The translations under genes and the position numbers were made by a program. 64,000 nt of DNA from Geobacter sp. AOG1 (GTDB lineage: Bacteria > Desulfobacterota > Desulfuromonadia > Geobacterales > Geobacteraceae): NCBI RefSeq assembly GCF_019972315.1, contig NZ_BLIZ01000001.1, positions 248,001-312,000 on the forward strand, written 5' to 3'. The notes beneath the pieces are model-generated. The model saw nothing but the letters and a program-made list of their open reading frames with translations, was not told where the DNA came from and searched no databases. This document shows, piece by piece, positions 18,097 to 26,652 of the stretch; the first letter of the stretch is position 1; the number at the start of each line of letters is the position of its first letter.

Positions 18097-18516
18097 TTAC
18101 ACCTCCAGGTAGGCCATGAGTCGCTCCAGCCGTTCGCCGATCACCGGAGGCAGGGTGTACTGGAGGACGCCGGCGGCATCGGTCAGGACATGTACCGTCC
18201 GGCCGGTGGCCGCGACCGTGCCGTCACTGCCGACGATGCGGCAGTGGAATTCCAGGGTGGCGGTCTCCGTCCGCCGGACCGTAGTCTGGATCCGTGCCTC
18301 ATCATTGAAACGGAGCGGCCTCTTGAACTTGAGCTCCAGTTCCACCACGGGCGCCTGATAACCGGCGGTCTCGATCTCGAATGCATTCAGTCCGAACTGC
18401 CCGGCCAGATCGCTACGCCCCACTTCCATCCACGTGACATAGTGGCCATGCCACGCCACCCGGTAGGCGTCCACCTCGTTGAAACGTACCGTTATGGCGG
18501 TTTCGTGATACTTCAT
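18097..18516 (-). CDS. YbgC/4-hydroxybenzoyl-CoA thioesterase-like hotdog protein
   Basis: 139 residues from the ATG at 18516, which overlaps the stop of the upstream gene as ATGA; the longer frame from 18690 runs through coding sequence and is not needed. The start of the fold carries the thioesterase signature NEVDAYRVAWHGHYVTWME, with D16 as the likely catalytic acid. Thioesterases of this type hydrolyse acyl-CoA or acyl-ACP, and one is a standard member of aryl polyene clusters. Here it could release or proofread chains on the cluster ACP. Confidence 0.83.
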   Translation of the reverse strand: MKYHETAITVRFNEVDAYRVAWHGHYVTWMEVGRSDLAGQFGLNAFEIETAGYQAPVVELELKFKRPLRFNDEARIQTTVRRTETATLEFHCRIVGSDGTVAATGRTVHVLTDAAGVLQYTLPPVIGERLERLMAYLEV

Positions 18517-19355
18517 GACCGCATCTCGCCGTCGATCCAGCGGTTGTATTTTTTCAGGGAATCTCCCTCGCCAACCTCCACAAAACCCGTGACACCGGCG
18601 GCGCGCAGGGCGCGGTAGGTTTTTTCCCAGTAGACCGGCCGTTGGAGCTCCTCGCGGAGGAAATCGCCCAGATCGGCCGCGCTTAGACAATCCTGGTTGA
18701 TGTGGTCCACCAGACGGGTCCGGGGTTCGGCATAGCGGTAGTCGGCAAATATCCCCCGCAGTTCATTATCGATCTCGCCGACGAGGGGGGTGTGGAGCGG
18801 CGTATCGCACGGGAAGGTCCGGGCGGAGAAGGCCCCTGTGGCCAGGGCCTCCGCCATCGCCTCTTCCATGTTGGGGCGCTCGCCGGAAAGGAGGAAATGG
18901 CGGGAAGTATTGTAATTGGCCATGAACACCCCGTGGTTCTCGGCAATGGCGAGAAGCGGCTCCCGGCAGAGGCCTACCACGCAGCCGAGGGCGTAGCTGC
19001 GGGTCTCACCCATCCGGGCAAGACAGACCCCGACCCGGAAGGTCATTTCGATCGCCTCCTCCTCAGTCAGGCTGCCACAGGCAGCCAGGGCAGGATAGAT
19101 CCCCATGCTGTGCTCGGCAATGAAATCGGGCAGGGTGTTTTCCCGGCGCAAGATCCAGAACCGGTAGAGGCTCATGGCGGTGCCGAACACCTGCAGTTTC
19201 ACATTATCGGTACTCCCGGTCCCGATCCAGGAAAACCCTTCCAGGTCGAAAAAGGCCCGGCGCCGGACAATGTCGGCGATGGCCCTGAAATCGGGATCGT
19301 CGGGCCATTCGGTTCCATGGGAGAGGGGCTGGCCGGGAAACATGAAGCAGTTCAT
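18513..19355 (-). CDS. Free-standing acyltransferase, FabD/malonyl transferase-like
   Basis: 280 residues. The pattern matches the FabD acyltransferase fold: MFPGQ at the start, nucleophile elbow EHSMG with S83 (family GHSxG; here the leading Gly is Glu), an Arg-containing helix near 107-115, and a C-terminal His in DTPLHTPL (H188) matching the catalytic His. It probably loads malonyl or another extender on the ACP. A dedicated free-standing AT is unusual in aryl polyene-type clusters, which normally borrow FabD, so it may select an unusual starter or extender. It abuts the radical SAM gene upstream and overlaps the thioesterase gene by 4 bases. Confidence 0.72.
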   Translation of the reverse strand: MNCFMFPGQPLSHGTEWPDDPDFRAIADIVRRRAFFDLEGFSWIGTGSTDNVKLQVFGTAMSLYRFWILRRENTLPDFIAEHSMGIYPALAACGSLTEEEAIEMTFRVGVCLARMGETRSYALGCVVGLCREPLLAIAENHGVFMANYNTSRHFLLSGERPNMEEAMAEALATGAFSARTFPCDTPLHTPLVGEIDNELRGIFADYRYAEPRTRLVDHINQDCLSAADLGDFLREELQRPVYWEKTYRALRAAGVTGFVEVGEGDSLKKYNRWIDGEMRS

Positions 19356-20660
19356 TTACGGGACATCTCCGATCGCGGTGCGTTTTTTGGTGCGCTTGAG
19401 CGCACTCCTGAAGCCGAAGTTCATGGGAGCGAATACCTGCACGGAGCGGTGCAGCTTGAATATCCGCCGGTACATGGAGGGGAGGGAGTAGAACGCCCGG
19501 TTGAGCCAGTCGTACCCCTGTTGCAGCTCGTCGGCGCTCATCCCCACCGGCCGGAAATTCACATGCTCCATGTCGTAGTCCTCCCAGGCATCGGAGGTAA
19601 TCCGCCCCTCCGCCTCCAGGCGGCGGCGGACGTCAGTGCCGGGATAGGGGGTGAGGATGGGGAAGATGGCCGCCTCGATCCGGGCTTCCTCGCAGAAGCG
19701 GAGGAGACGTTCGAAAACGTCCGGGGTATCGCCGTCGTAACCAAGGACGAAGGAACCGAGAATACCGATGCCGTTATCGCGGAAGACCTTGGCGTCATCC
19801 AGGTAGGAGCGGGCCGTGTTGGTCACCTTCCCCATGGCCGACAGGGCCTGCTGGTTGAGGGATTCGAACCCGACGAACATCCCCACGCATCCCGCCTCGC
19901 CAGCCGCCGCGATGAATTCGCCATCACGGGCAAAATCGATGGGGGCATGGGAGAGCCATTTGAAGTTCATCCCCTTCATTCCCGCAAAGAGCTCCATGGC
20001 GTACTTCCGGTCCGCCACCAGGTTGTCGTCGACGAAAAAGGCGAAGGAGTTCGCTTTGCGCAGGGTCTCCAGCTCAGCCAGCACGCTCCCCACGGGGCGC
20101 TTCCGGTACTTCCGGCCGTAGAAGGCGGTGACGGAACAGAATTCGCAATCGAAGGGACAGCCGCGGGTCGTTTGCAGGGTATTGGTGAGGAGGTACCGTT
20201 TGCCCGCGAATATCTCCCGTCGGGCAACGGGTATGGCGGTCATATCGATGAGGGAGGGGGAACGGTAGAGCCGTTGGAGACGACCGCAACAGTGATCATC
20301 CAGCATCTGGGGCCAGACCAGATCACCCTCGCCGACCACCACGGCATCCACGTGCCGGAGTGCTTCGTCGGGAAGGTTGCTGGCGTGGAACCCCCCCATG
20401 ACCACGGTCTTCCCCCGTGCCTTGAACTCGGCGGCAATCCGGTAGGCCCGGGGCGCCTGGGGGGTCATGGCGGTGAGCGCCACCACGTCGGCATCGGTAT
20501 CCAGGGGAAGGGGCTCGATGTTCTCGTCACAGAGCGCCACCTCCCATGCCGGGGGGGTTACCGCCGCCAGGGCGGCCAGTGACAGCGAGGGGAACTTGAA
20601 CCCCAGTTCACCCCACAGTCTCCCCCGTTCCCAGCCGGGAGAGACGAGCAGGAGCTTCAT
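19356..20660 (-). CDS. B12-binding-domain radical SAM protein (cluster copy 3)
   Basis: 434 residues. An N-terminal cobalamin-binding-type domain (about 1-135) is followed by C168, C172 and C175 (CPFDCEFC). It aligns along its length with the product of 4163-5473: shared segments include the LSL...LAAVTPP start, VVVGE, and the block before the first Cys. The two therefore arose by duplication. It overlaps the ACP gene by 4 bases and is adjacent to the acyltransferase gene. That position suggests action on ACP-bound intermediates, which is inference. Confidence 0.87.
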   Translation of the reverse strand: MKLLLVSPGWERGRLWGELGFKFPSLSLAALAAVTPPAWEVALCDENIEPLPLDTDADVVALTAMTPQAPRAYRIAAEFKARGKTVVMGGFHASNLPDEALRHVDAVVVGEGDLVWPQMLDDHCCGRLQRLYRSPSLIDMTAIPVARREIFAGKRYLLTNTLQTTRGCPFDCEFCSVTAFYGRKYRKRPVGSVLAELETLRKANSFAFFVDDNLVADRKYAMELFAGMKGMNFKWLSHAPIDFARDGEFIAAAGEAGCVGMFVGFESLNQQALSAMGKVTNTARSYLDDAKVFRDNGIGILGSFVLGYDGDTPDVFERLLRFCEEARIEAAIFPILTPYPGTDVRRRLEAEGRITSDAWEDYDMEHVNFRPVGMSADELQQGYDWLNRAFYSLPSMYRRIFKLHRSVQVFAPMNFGFRSALKRTKKRTAIGDVP

Positions 20661-20914
20661 TTGCGATGTTCCGCGATATGGTCGGCCATGCTGCGAACCG
20701 ACCTGAAGACCTTGGTCCCGGTTGCCGCGTCGGGGACCACCACGCCGTATTCCTTCTCCATGGCAACCACCAGCTGCAGCGCGTCGATGGAGTCGAGACC
20801 CAGTCCTTCACCGAAAAGCGGCGCATCGGTTTCGATATCCGCCGGCGTCATCCCCTCGATCCGGAGGGCGTCGATAATCAGTTGTTTAACCTTCTCAATC
20901 AGTTCTTCGGCCAT
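20657..20914 (-). CDS. Acyl carrier protein
   Basis: 85 residues, acidic, with the phosphopantetheine attachment Ser42 in GLDSIDALQL. It should carry the chain built by the cluster's ketosynthase, reductase and dehydratase. It is the only ACP in the cluster, whereas aryl polyene loci usually have two. No phosphopantetheinyl transferase is visible nearby, so activation must come from elsewhere. The start overlaps the LpxL-like acyltransferase gene by 20 bases. Confidence 0.92.
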   Translation of the reverse strand: MAEELIEKVKQLIIDALRIEGMTPADIETDAPLFGEGLGLDSIDALQLVVAMEKEYGVVVPDAATGTKVFRSVRSMADHIAEHRK

Positions 20915-21854
20915 TCATTAATTCCTTTGTGTCACTGGTAGTGATCTGCCAGTAGTCGAACAGGTTGTACCACTGGTCAGGGTAGTTCCGTATGTAGGTC
21001 TCGAATACCCGGAGCACTTTGCCGACGCCGGTCCGGATGAGGTCATCGCGGTCACCGTGGCCCCCCGAAAGATAAATAGCCTCTTCCATGTAGGTCGCGT
21101 AACGATCCCCTTCAAGGGGGATAAAGACCGGCAGGATCGGAGCTCCGCTTGCAAGCGCCAGGTAGGCGGCACCCACCGGAATGCCGGTAGGCCGCCCGAA
21201 GAACTCCATCTGCCGGGTGTGGGAGGAGCCGTCACGGTCACCCAGCAGGGCAACCACCTCGTTTCGGCGCAGGGCGTTGACTGCCTCGATGATGGCCAGC
21301 GGCGAGGTGGCGTCCCGATCAACGTAGATGAAACCGATGCCCCGCTCCTGCCGCACCCGTTCCCGCATGGCGTTGATCTTTTCGTCCGGCTCCCGGAAGG
21401 TCAGGACATTGATCCGATACCCCCGCTCCGCCAGTCCGAGTCCACCCAGTTCCCAGTTCCCCAGGTGGGGGGTGATGAGAATTGCCCCGTTCCCTTTTTC
21501 CAGTGCCTCGTCCAGGGGGCGTCCCGACCCCTTCGACGCGATGAGCCGCTCCAGCCGTTCTCCCCGTAGCCGCATCATCAACATGATGTCGCACCAGTTG
21601 CGGGCAAACTTATAATACGTGGAGAGGACAAGACGCTCCACATCCCCCCGACCGGTTATGATCCGCAGGTTTGCCCGGATGCCTCGCCGTCGCTCGACCG
21701 TAAAGAGATAGAACAGCCCCCCCGTGACGAAGGCGAAGGGGGGGAAGAGCCAGCGCGGGACCAGGATGGTAAAGAGCTTGATGAGAAAGAGGCTGAGACT
21801 ACTGTATACCCCTTCCACATACCCTGTGGGTGCTGCACCGGGACTCGCGCTCAT
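20895..21854 (-). CDS. LpxL/HtrB-like lysophospholipid/lipid A acyltransferase
   Basis: 319 residues with an N-terminal membrane helix (about 20-50) and the acyltransferase motif HLGNWE (H130, E135). This family moves acyl chains from ACP to lipid A or glycolipid acceptors at the inner membrane. In a cluster with its own ACP it probably transfers the finished chain to a lipid or sugar acceptor. Aryl polyene loci have a similar acyltransferase. It overlaps the upstream SPASM radical SAM gene by 4 bases. Confidence 0.88.
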   Translation of the reverse strand: MSASPGAAPTGYVEGVYSSLSLFLIKLFTILVPRWLFPPFAFVTGGLFYLFTVERRRGIRANLRIITGRGDVERLVLSTYYKFARNWCDIMLMMRLRGERLERLIASKGSGRPLDEALEKGNGAILITPHLGNWELGGLGLAERGYRINVLTFREPDEKINAMRERVRQERGIGFIYVDRDATSPLAIIEAVNALRRNEVVALLGDRDGSSHTRQMEFFGRPTGIPVGAAYLALASGAPILPVFIPLEGDRYATYMEEAIYLSGGHGDRDDLIRTGVGKVLRVFETYIRNYPDQWYNLFDYWQITTSDTKELMNGRRTD

Positions 21855-23233
21855 CGTTTCAGGCAGCAGCCCCGCGCCCCGTCCCGGCCGGTCTCGGCGT
21901 ACTCTTTTTCCCAGGCGGGGTCGGCAATGGTCGCATAGGCTTCGGCGTACCCGTCCATCTGCCCGGCCAGGTCGGTAAATATCTCGTCGGCCCCCTCGTG
22001 GGTAGCATAGGCGCCAGAGGAGTTGTACAGCTCGCGCCCCACGTCGGGATGGTCGATCAGCATGCAGGGACGGAGCAGGTTATCATGCTCTCCCTGTTTC
22101 TCCCGGATCTTCCGGAACAGTGGGGAATTAAGGGCATCCCTGATGGTTGTCCGGCGGATGTTGTCCACCGCGAAATGGCAGAAAACGCACGGCTCGATAT
22201 CACCGTTGGCATTGATGTGGAAATACTTGCGGCCGCCAGCAATGCAGCCGCTGATGATCGGCCCGTCGTTCCAGAAGTCGACGAAGAGCATCGGCTTTGT
22301 GGCGCGGAACTCGGCAACTCTGGTCCTGAGCAGGTCACGCTGTTCCGGGGTGGCCATGAGTTCCAGACTCGGCTCCCGGCCGACCGGCACGTAGGTGAAG
22401 AGCCAGAGAGCGAACACCCCCTTATCCAGCAGCATGTCGATATAGCCGCCGTCGGTAATGACGTGTGTGTTGCGGCTGGTCTGGGTGAAGGAACCGCAGA
22501 AGGAGAGCCCTGCCTCCCGCAGGAGGTCCATGGCCCGCATCACCTTCTTGAAGTGTCCCGCACCGCGCCGGGCATCGGTATCCGCCTCGTACCCCTCCAG
22601 GGAGAAGGCGGGCATCACGTTCCCCACCTCGATGAGCTTTTCAACGACCTGCTCGTCGATCAACCCCCCGTGGGTGAAGACCAGGAAGGCCATGTCCGAA
22701 TGCTTTTTGAAAATCTCGAAGATGTCCTTCTTGAAGAACGGCTCTCCGCCGGAAATGACCGCGAAATAGACCCCCATCTCCTTCATCTGCATGAGGACCG
22801 AATCGACCTCATCCAGGCTCAACTCCAGGTTCTTGCCGTAGTCGCCGGCATAGCAGCCGTAGCAGGAGAGGTTGCACTTCATGGTCGGGCTGATGACCAC
22901 CGTTGACGGGGGATAAAACCCTTCCCGGTCGGCCCAGGCCTTCCGTTTGTTGGTACCGGCCAGGAGATGGTTCACCGCCAGATTGGTGATCCACTTCTGC
23001 CGCTGGTTGGGATGCACGTCGCGGAGGATGCGACGGGGAAACTCGATGCTCGGATGATTCTCCCGGATGAGCTGCCGAATCCAGCGAATCCGCTCTTTGT
23101 AGTAATCCTTCCGGGGAATCAGCTCCATGAGGTAGGTCATCCGGGCCAAGGTCTCGTTGGACGAGGTGGTGGCAAGGGAAAGGAGGAGCGAGACGATTTT
23201 TTCCGTCGAATAGTTCTTAATGCTCTGCAGCAT
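21851..23233 (-). CDS. Radical SAM protein with SPASM-like C-terminal cysteines
   Basis: 460 residues. It has no B12 domain. A helical N-terminal region (1-105) is followed by the radical SAM motif CNLSCYGCYA (C120, C124, C127). The C-terminal half carries more cysteines (CIAGG, EPCVFCHF, PCML), like the auxiliary-cluster SPASM/twitch region. Such enzymes act on peptides, sugars or other small molecules; no precursor peptide is visible nearby. It is third in the operon, after two carbohydrate-related genes, and overlaps the acyltransferase gene by 4 bases. Confidence 0.82.
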   Translation of the reverse strand: MLQSIKNYSTEKIVSLLLSLATTSSNETLARMTYLMELIPRKDYYKERIRWIRQLIRENHPSIEFPRRILRDVHPNQRQKWITNLAVNHLLAGTNKRKAWADREGFYPPSTVVISPTMKCNLSCYGCYAGDYGKNLELSLDEVDSVLMQMKEMGVYFAVISGGEPFFKKDIFEIFKKHSDMAFLVFTHGGLIDEQVVEKLIEVGNVMPAFSLEGYEADTDARRGAGHFKKVMRAMDLLREAGLSFCGSFTQTSRNTHVITDGGYIDMLLDKGVFALWLFTYVPVGREPSLELMATPEQRDLLRTRVAEFRATKPMLFVDFWNDGPIISGCIAGGRKYFHINANGDIEPCVFCHFAVDNIRRTTIRDALNSPLFRKIREKQGEHDNLLRPCMLIDHPDVGRELYNSSGAYATHEGADEIFTDLAGQMDGYAEAYATIADPAWEKEYAETGRDGARGCCLKR

Positions 23234-23260
23234 TGGGTTCTCTCTTTGTGGCGGTCAAAA

Positions 23261-23923
23261 CTACATGTACCGCAGGAAAGTCATGCAGATGTTCCAGGTA
23301 TCCCGCACCGGCCGGAAGTGGCTGGTCGCCCGGCCGTCGGCGACCCGGGCAGGCACGGGGATCGAGCCGATGGTCATGCCGGCCTTCCATGCCTTTATCA
23401 GAATTTCCATCTCCAGGTTGTATCCGTCGTTCACCAGCGTGACCGTTCGCAGCAACCGGGCCGAGTAATAACGGAAGCCCGACTGGCTGTCGTCGATGTC
23501 GAAACCGGTCCGCTTTTTCATGCACCAGGCGCCGAAATGGTTCCAGTGGCGCCTGAGTCCCGCCATTTGCTGAAACTGGATGAACCGGGACGCCAGCAGG
23601 ATATCCCAACCATCACGTAGGGCCGTCTCGGCCAGGAGGGGAATAGCCGTCGGTTCGTGCTGGCCGTCCGCATCAAGTGTGATCGTTCCGACAAATCCGT
23701 GCTGCAACGCCCAGCCAAAGCCGGTCCGGAGGGCAGCGCCCTTCCCGCGGTTTTCTCGATGCCGGAGCAGGTTGACCGGCAGACCGGCTACGCTGGCGGC
23801 TGTTCCATCACTGGAACCGTCATCCACCACGAGAACGGGCATACCCGCCTGGATAACTTCCCGAACCACGGATGGCAAGGTGTTGACGGCGTTGTACGCC
23901 GGTATGATTATGCAGATTGCCAC
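23261..23923 (-). CDS. Family 2 glycosyltransferase (dolichyl-phosphate mannose synthase-like)
   Basis: 220 residues. The GT-A fold is shown by IIPAYNA at the start, DDGSSDGT (34-41) and the metal-binding DADGQ (D84, D86). It has the short form without C-terminal membrane helices, like polyprenyl-phosphate sugar transferases. It should transfer one sugar from a nucleotide donor, perhaps to a lipid carrier. It overlaps the upstream deacetylase gene by 16 bases and is part of the same operon. Confidence 0.87.
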   Translation of the reverse strand: MAICIIIPAYNAVNTLPSVVREVIQAGMPVLVVDDGSSDGTAASVAGLPVNLLRHRENRGKGAALRTGFGWALQHGFVGTITLDADGQHEPTAIPLLAETALRDGWDILLASRFIQFQQMAGLRRHWNHFGAWCMKKRTGFDIDDSQSGFRYYSARLLRTVTLVNDGYNLEMEILIKAWKAGMTIGSIPVPARVADGRATSHFRPVRDTWNICMTFLRYM

Positions 23924-24756
23924 TGTTCAACCAACTGGCACATGGATCCGAAGCGAAATCGCTGCAATAGATGCCGCAGGCGCTGCCGGACGTCCGTTCG
24001 CGGGCCGTAGACCACGAAGGATTTAAGCGGAGCCAATTCCAGCCGCGGCCCGAAGGGGTCAAGCTCGCGGGGGTGCAGATAGAGCACTGCCGGCGCCCCC
24101 TGCCTGTTCAGCTTTTCAATGGTGGAGCATATCAGGGGAAGCGGAAAAAACCTGAGCCCCCATCCTCCACCCGTCGGGAGATTGAAGCCGGAAAATGGCG
24201 TCACCAGTGGCGGCAATTCCAGTAAATCCCCACCGGACGCCCCACGACGAAACGGCAGCCGTGCACCAAGGCGATCCCCTACAAAGGGGAGAGGGTTGAG
24301 GCTTGAATCATAACGGTATCCCTCTTCCGCGAGGATTTCGAACGCCCACGGGGTCTCGCGGGAGAGCGACCAGCGGGGCGCCCGGAACCCTGCAGGTACA
24401 ACCTGAGTCTGGCTCCCGATGATGGCGGATGTCCGCCGCAGTTCCTCCCGGAAAGCCGTTGCACCGAGTTCGGGGATCAGGCGATGGGAGTAACCGTGGG
24501 ACGCAATCTCATGCCCTCCCCCGGCAATCAGGGGGAGAAGTTCCGGTTCCTGTTCCGCCACGGAACCGAGCATGAAGAACGTGGCCGTACACCCCTCTTC
24601 CGCCAGCAGGTCCAGGATCAGTTCAACGTTACGGCGGACCCGTCGTTCCGGAGACAGCAACGATACCCGTTCTTCTTCTCCACAGACATGGTACCAGTCT
24701 TCCACATCTATGGTCAACGCGTTTAGTACGGCTCCGTGTGGCGAAATATCCGGCAA
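23908..24756 (-). CDS. Polysaccharide deacetylase-family protein (first gene of cluster)
   Basis: 282 residues of the NodB-homology type: TIDVEDW near 15-21 supplies the catalytic and metal-binding Asp, HGYSH (H87, H91) the metal-binding His, and GFRAPRWS the next motif. The C-terminal half matches the DUF3473-type extension found with exopolysaccharide and lipid-linked sugar loci. There is no signal peptide, so the substrate is probably a cytoplasmic lipid-linked sugar. It is the first gene of the operon; the divergent kinase gene starts 248 bases away, so the shared gap should hold both promoters. Confidence 0.85.
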   Translation of the reverse strand: MPDISPHGAVLNALTIDVEDWYHVCGEEERVSLLSPERRVRRNVELILDLLAEEGCTATFFMLGSVAEQEPELLPLIAGGGHEIASHGYSHRLIPELGATAFREELRRTSAIIGSQTQVVPAGFRAPRWSLSRETPWAFEILAEEGYRYDSSLNPLPFVGDRLGARLPFRRGASGGDLLELPPLVTPFSGFNLPTGGGWGLRFFPLPLICSTIEKLNRQGAPAVLYLHPRELDPFGPRLELAPLKSFVVYGPRTDVRQRLRHLLQRFRFGSMCQLVEQWQSA

Positions 24757-24924
24757 TCCCCTTGATTTTGCATGAAGTTTAGCAGACTGAAATTACACTA
24801 TTTATACCGACAAGTCAATATATGCGGCGGTGGGGGGACATTTCACAAAAGTCGGAGATAAAGAAGGAGAGAGGAAGAGGCCTTCCGACAGGCGTGGTAA
24901 ATTCACCCTGTTCGCGATAAGCTC

Positions 24925-24952
24925 TTGACGAATAGCCATTTTATACTTTAAT
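24925..24952 (+). promoter_or_regulatory. Candidate sigma70 promoter for the heme-sensor histidine kinase
   Basis: TTGACG (24925-24930), a 16-base spacer, then TTTAAT (24947-24952), about 50 bases before the kinase start. The surrounding 248-base divergent gap is A+T-rich. I could not identify an equally good promoter for the minus-strand cluster there. Confidence 0.35.
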
Positions 24953-25004
24953 GTAATTTAATATACAGTTTTACCACCTTGTCTGAAATGACAGGATCTC
25001 CACC

Positions 25005-26636
25005 TTGCCGACTCTTCGCCTCAGCCTCATAGCAAAGCTCGCCATTTCGACCAGTCTTGTGCTGTTGGTATTCATGGCCCTGTTCGCCTATATCAACATC
25101 GAGACCCTCCAGAAGATTTTTCTCGACGAAGCCGTCTCCGACGCGGAAAACCTGAGCGAGTCCATCATCAAGACCACCCACCACCAGATGCTGGATGACG
25201 ACCGACTGCGGGCGTATCAGATGATCCAGGAGGTGGGGACCCAGAGCGGTATTGAGAGTATCCGGCTCATCAACAAAGACGGCCGCATCATCTTTTCCAC
25301 CAGAGACGAGGAGATCGGCACCTTTGTCGACAAGAAGGCGGCCGCCTGCAACATGTGTCATGCGGGAGCGACCCCCCTGACTCACGCATCCACCATGAAC
25401 CGGAGCCGTTTTTTCACGAATGCCAAAGGGAAACAGGTTCTGGGACTGGCCAAGGCGATCTACAACGAAGAGAGCTGCTACACGGCCAAATGTCACTTCC
25501 ACCCGGAAAATTTCCGGGTCCTGGGGGTACTTGATGTCGTGGTGTCCCTCGATAAAGTCATGGCCATCACCAGTTCCTACCGGTATAAATTCACTTCACT
25601 GACGTTCTTTCTATTGCTGCTTATCTGGCTCAGCATCACCCTCTGCACCCAGGCACTGGTAAGCCGCCCGGTCAAACAACTTCTCAAGCACACCAACCTG
25701 CTCGCCCGCGGCGAACTGAATTCCAAAGTCCTGACCTCCTCAAGCGACGAACTTGGGGAACTGGCAACCGCATTCAACACCATGACCGTCAGTCTCAAAA
25801 AGGCCCGCGACGAACTGGAGGACTGGGGAAGAAATCTCGAAGTCAAGGTGGAGGAGCGCACCCATCAGTTGAAACAGATCCAGGACCAGCTGATCCGGTC
25901 GGAGAAACTCGCCTCTCTGGGGGAACTGGTGGCAGGCATCGCCCATGAGATCAATAACCCCCTGACCGGCATTCTGGTATTTTCTTCCCTCGTCGGAGAC
26001 GACCCCCGCCTCAACCCGGAACTCAAGGACGATCTGGAAAAGATCAGGAGGGAAACCCAGCGCTGTGCGAAGATCGTCCGGGGGCTCCTCGACTTCGCCC
26101 GGGAATCTGTACCCCACAAGATTCCAACGCAGATCAACGGCCTCATCGACGCCAGCCTTGACCTGGTGACACACCAGTCGAGCTTTCACGACATAACGGT
26201 TATAAGGGAATACCAGCAGACACTGCCGCCGGTTCTCGTCGACCCGAACCAGATTGAGCAGGTGCTCGTGAATATGCTGCTCAATGCCAGCCATGCCATG
26301 GCAGCCGGCGGAAAACTGACCGTCGTCACCGGCCTGACAAGCGTCGACAACAGACTATTCATCAGCATCCGCGACACGGGTTGCGGCATACCGGATGAGA
26401 ACCTCGGAAAGATCTTCGATCCGTTCTTTACCACCAAGGAAAATTTGGGGACCGGCCTTGGGCTTGCGGTGTCCTACGGAATTGTCGAGAGCCACGGAGG
26501 GAACATCGAGGTGCAGAGCACCGTGGGGGTGGGTACTGTCTTTACCATCCGGTTACCGCTTCCATCAGATGGGGAGACCGTTGAGAACGCATCGGACGGC
26601 AACGATGCGGGCATGTCCGGATCGGTTATGTTGTAG
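25005..26636 (+). CDS. Membrane histidine kinase with periplasmic c-type heme sensor
   Basis: 543 residues from a TTG start preceded by AGGA. One membrane helix (about 10-30) leads to a periplasmic domain (31-190) with a heme motif CNMCH (C115-H119) and a second CX4CH (C158-H164). A second helix (about 197-217), HAMP (about 218-270), HisKA with H314 in GIAHEINNP, and a complete ATPase domain (GCGIP, GTGLGL) follow. A heme in the sensor suits detection of redox potential. It is convergent with, and 16 bases from, the sigma54 response regulator gene, its likely partner. A closely similar sensor is at 32892-33698. Confidence 0.9.
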   Translation: MPTLRLSLIAKLAISTSLVLLVFMALFAYINIETLQKIFLDEAVSDAENLSESIIKTTHHQMLDDDRLRAYQMIQEVGTQSGIESIRLINKDGRIIFSTRDEEIGTFVDKKAAACNMCHAGATPLTHASTMNRSRFFTNAKGKQVLGLAKAIYNEESCYTAKCHFHPENFRVLGVLDVVVSLDKVMAITSSYRYKFTSLTFFLLLLIWLSITLCTQALVSRPVKQLLKHTNLLARGELNSKVLTSSSDELGELATAFNTMTVSLKKARDELEDWGRNLEVKVEERTHQLKQIQDQLIRSEKLASLGELVAGIAHEINNPLTGILVFSSLVGDDPRLNPELKDDLEKIRRETQRCAKIVRGLLDFARESVPHKIPTQINGLIDASLDLVTHQSSFHDITVIREYQQTLPPVLVDPNQIEQVLVNMLLNASHAMAAGGKLTVVTGLTSVDNRLFISIRDTGCGIPDENLGKIFDPFFTTKENLGTGLGLAVSYGIVESHGGNIEVQSTVGVGTVFTIRLPLPSDGETVENASDGNDAGMSGSVML

Positions 26637-26652
26637 GACTACGACCCGGCGG

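Noticed and set aside
15922-20582. Long plus-strand open frames opposite the cluster
   Set aside because: Each is antisense to a protein with clear catalytic motifs; none has a ribosome site or a family pattern.
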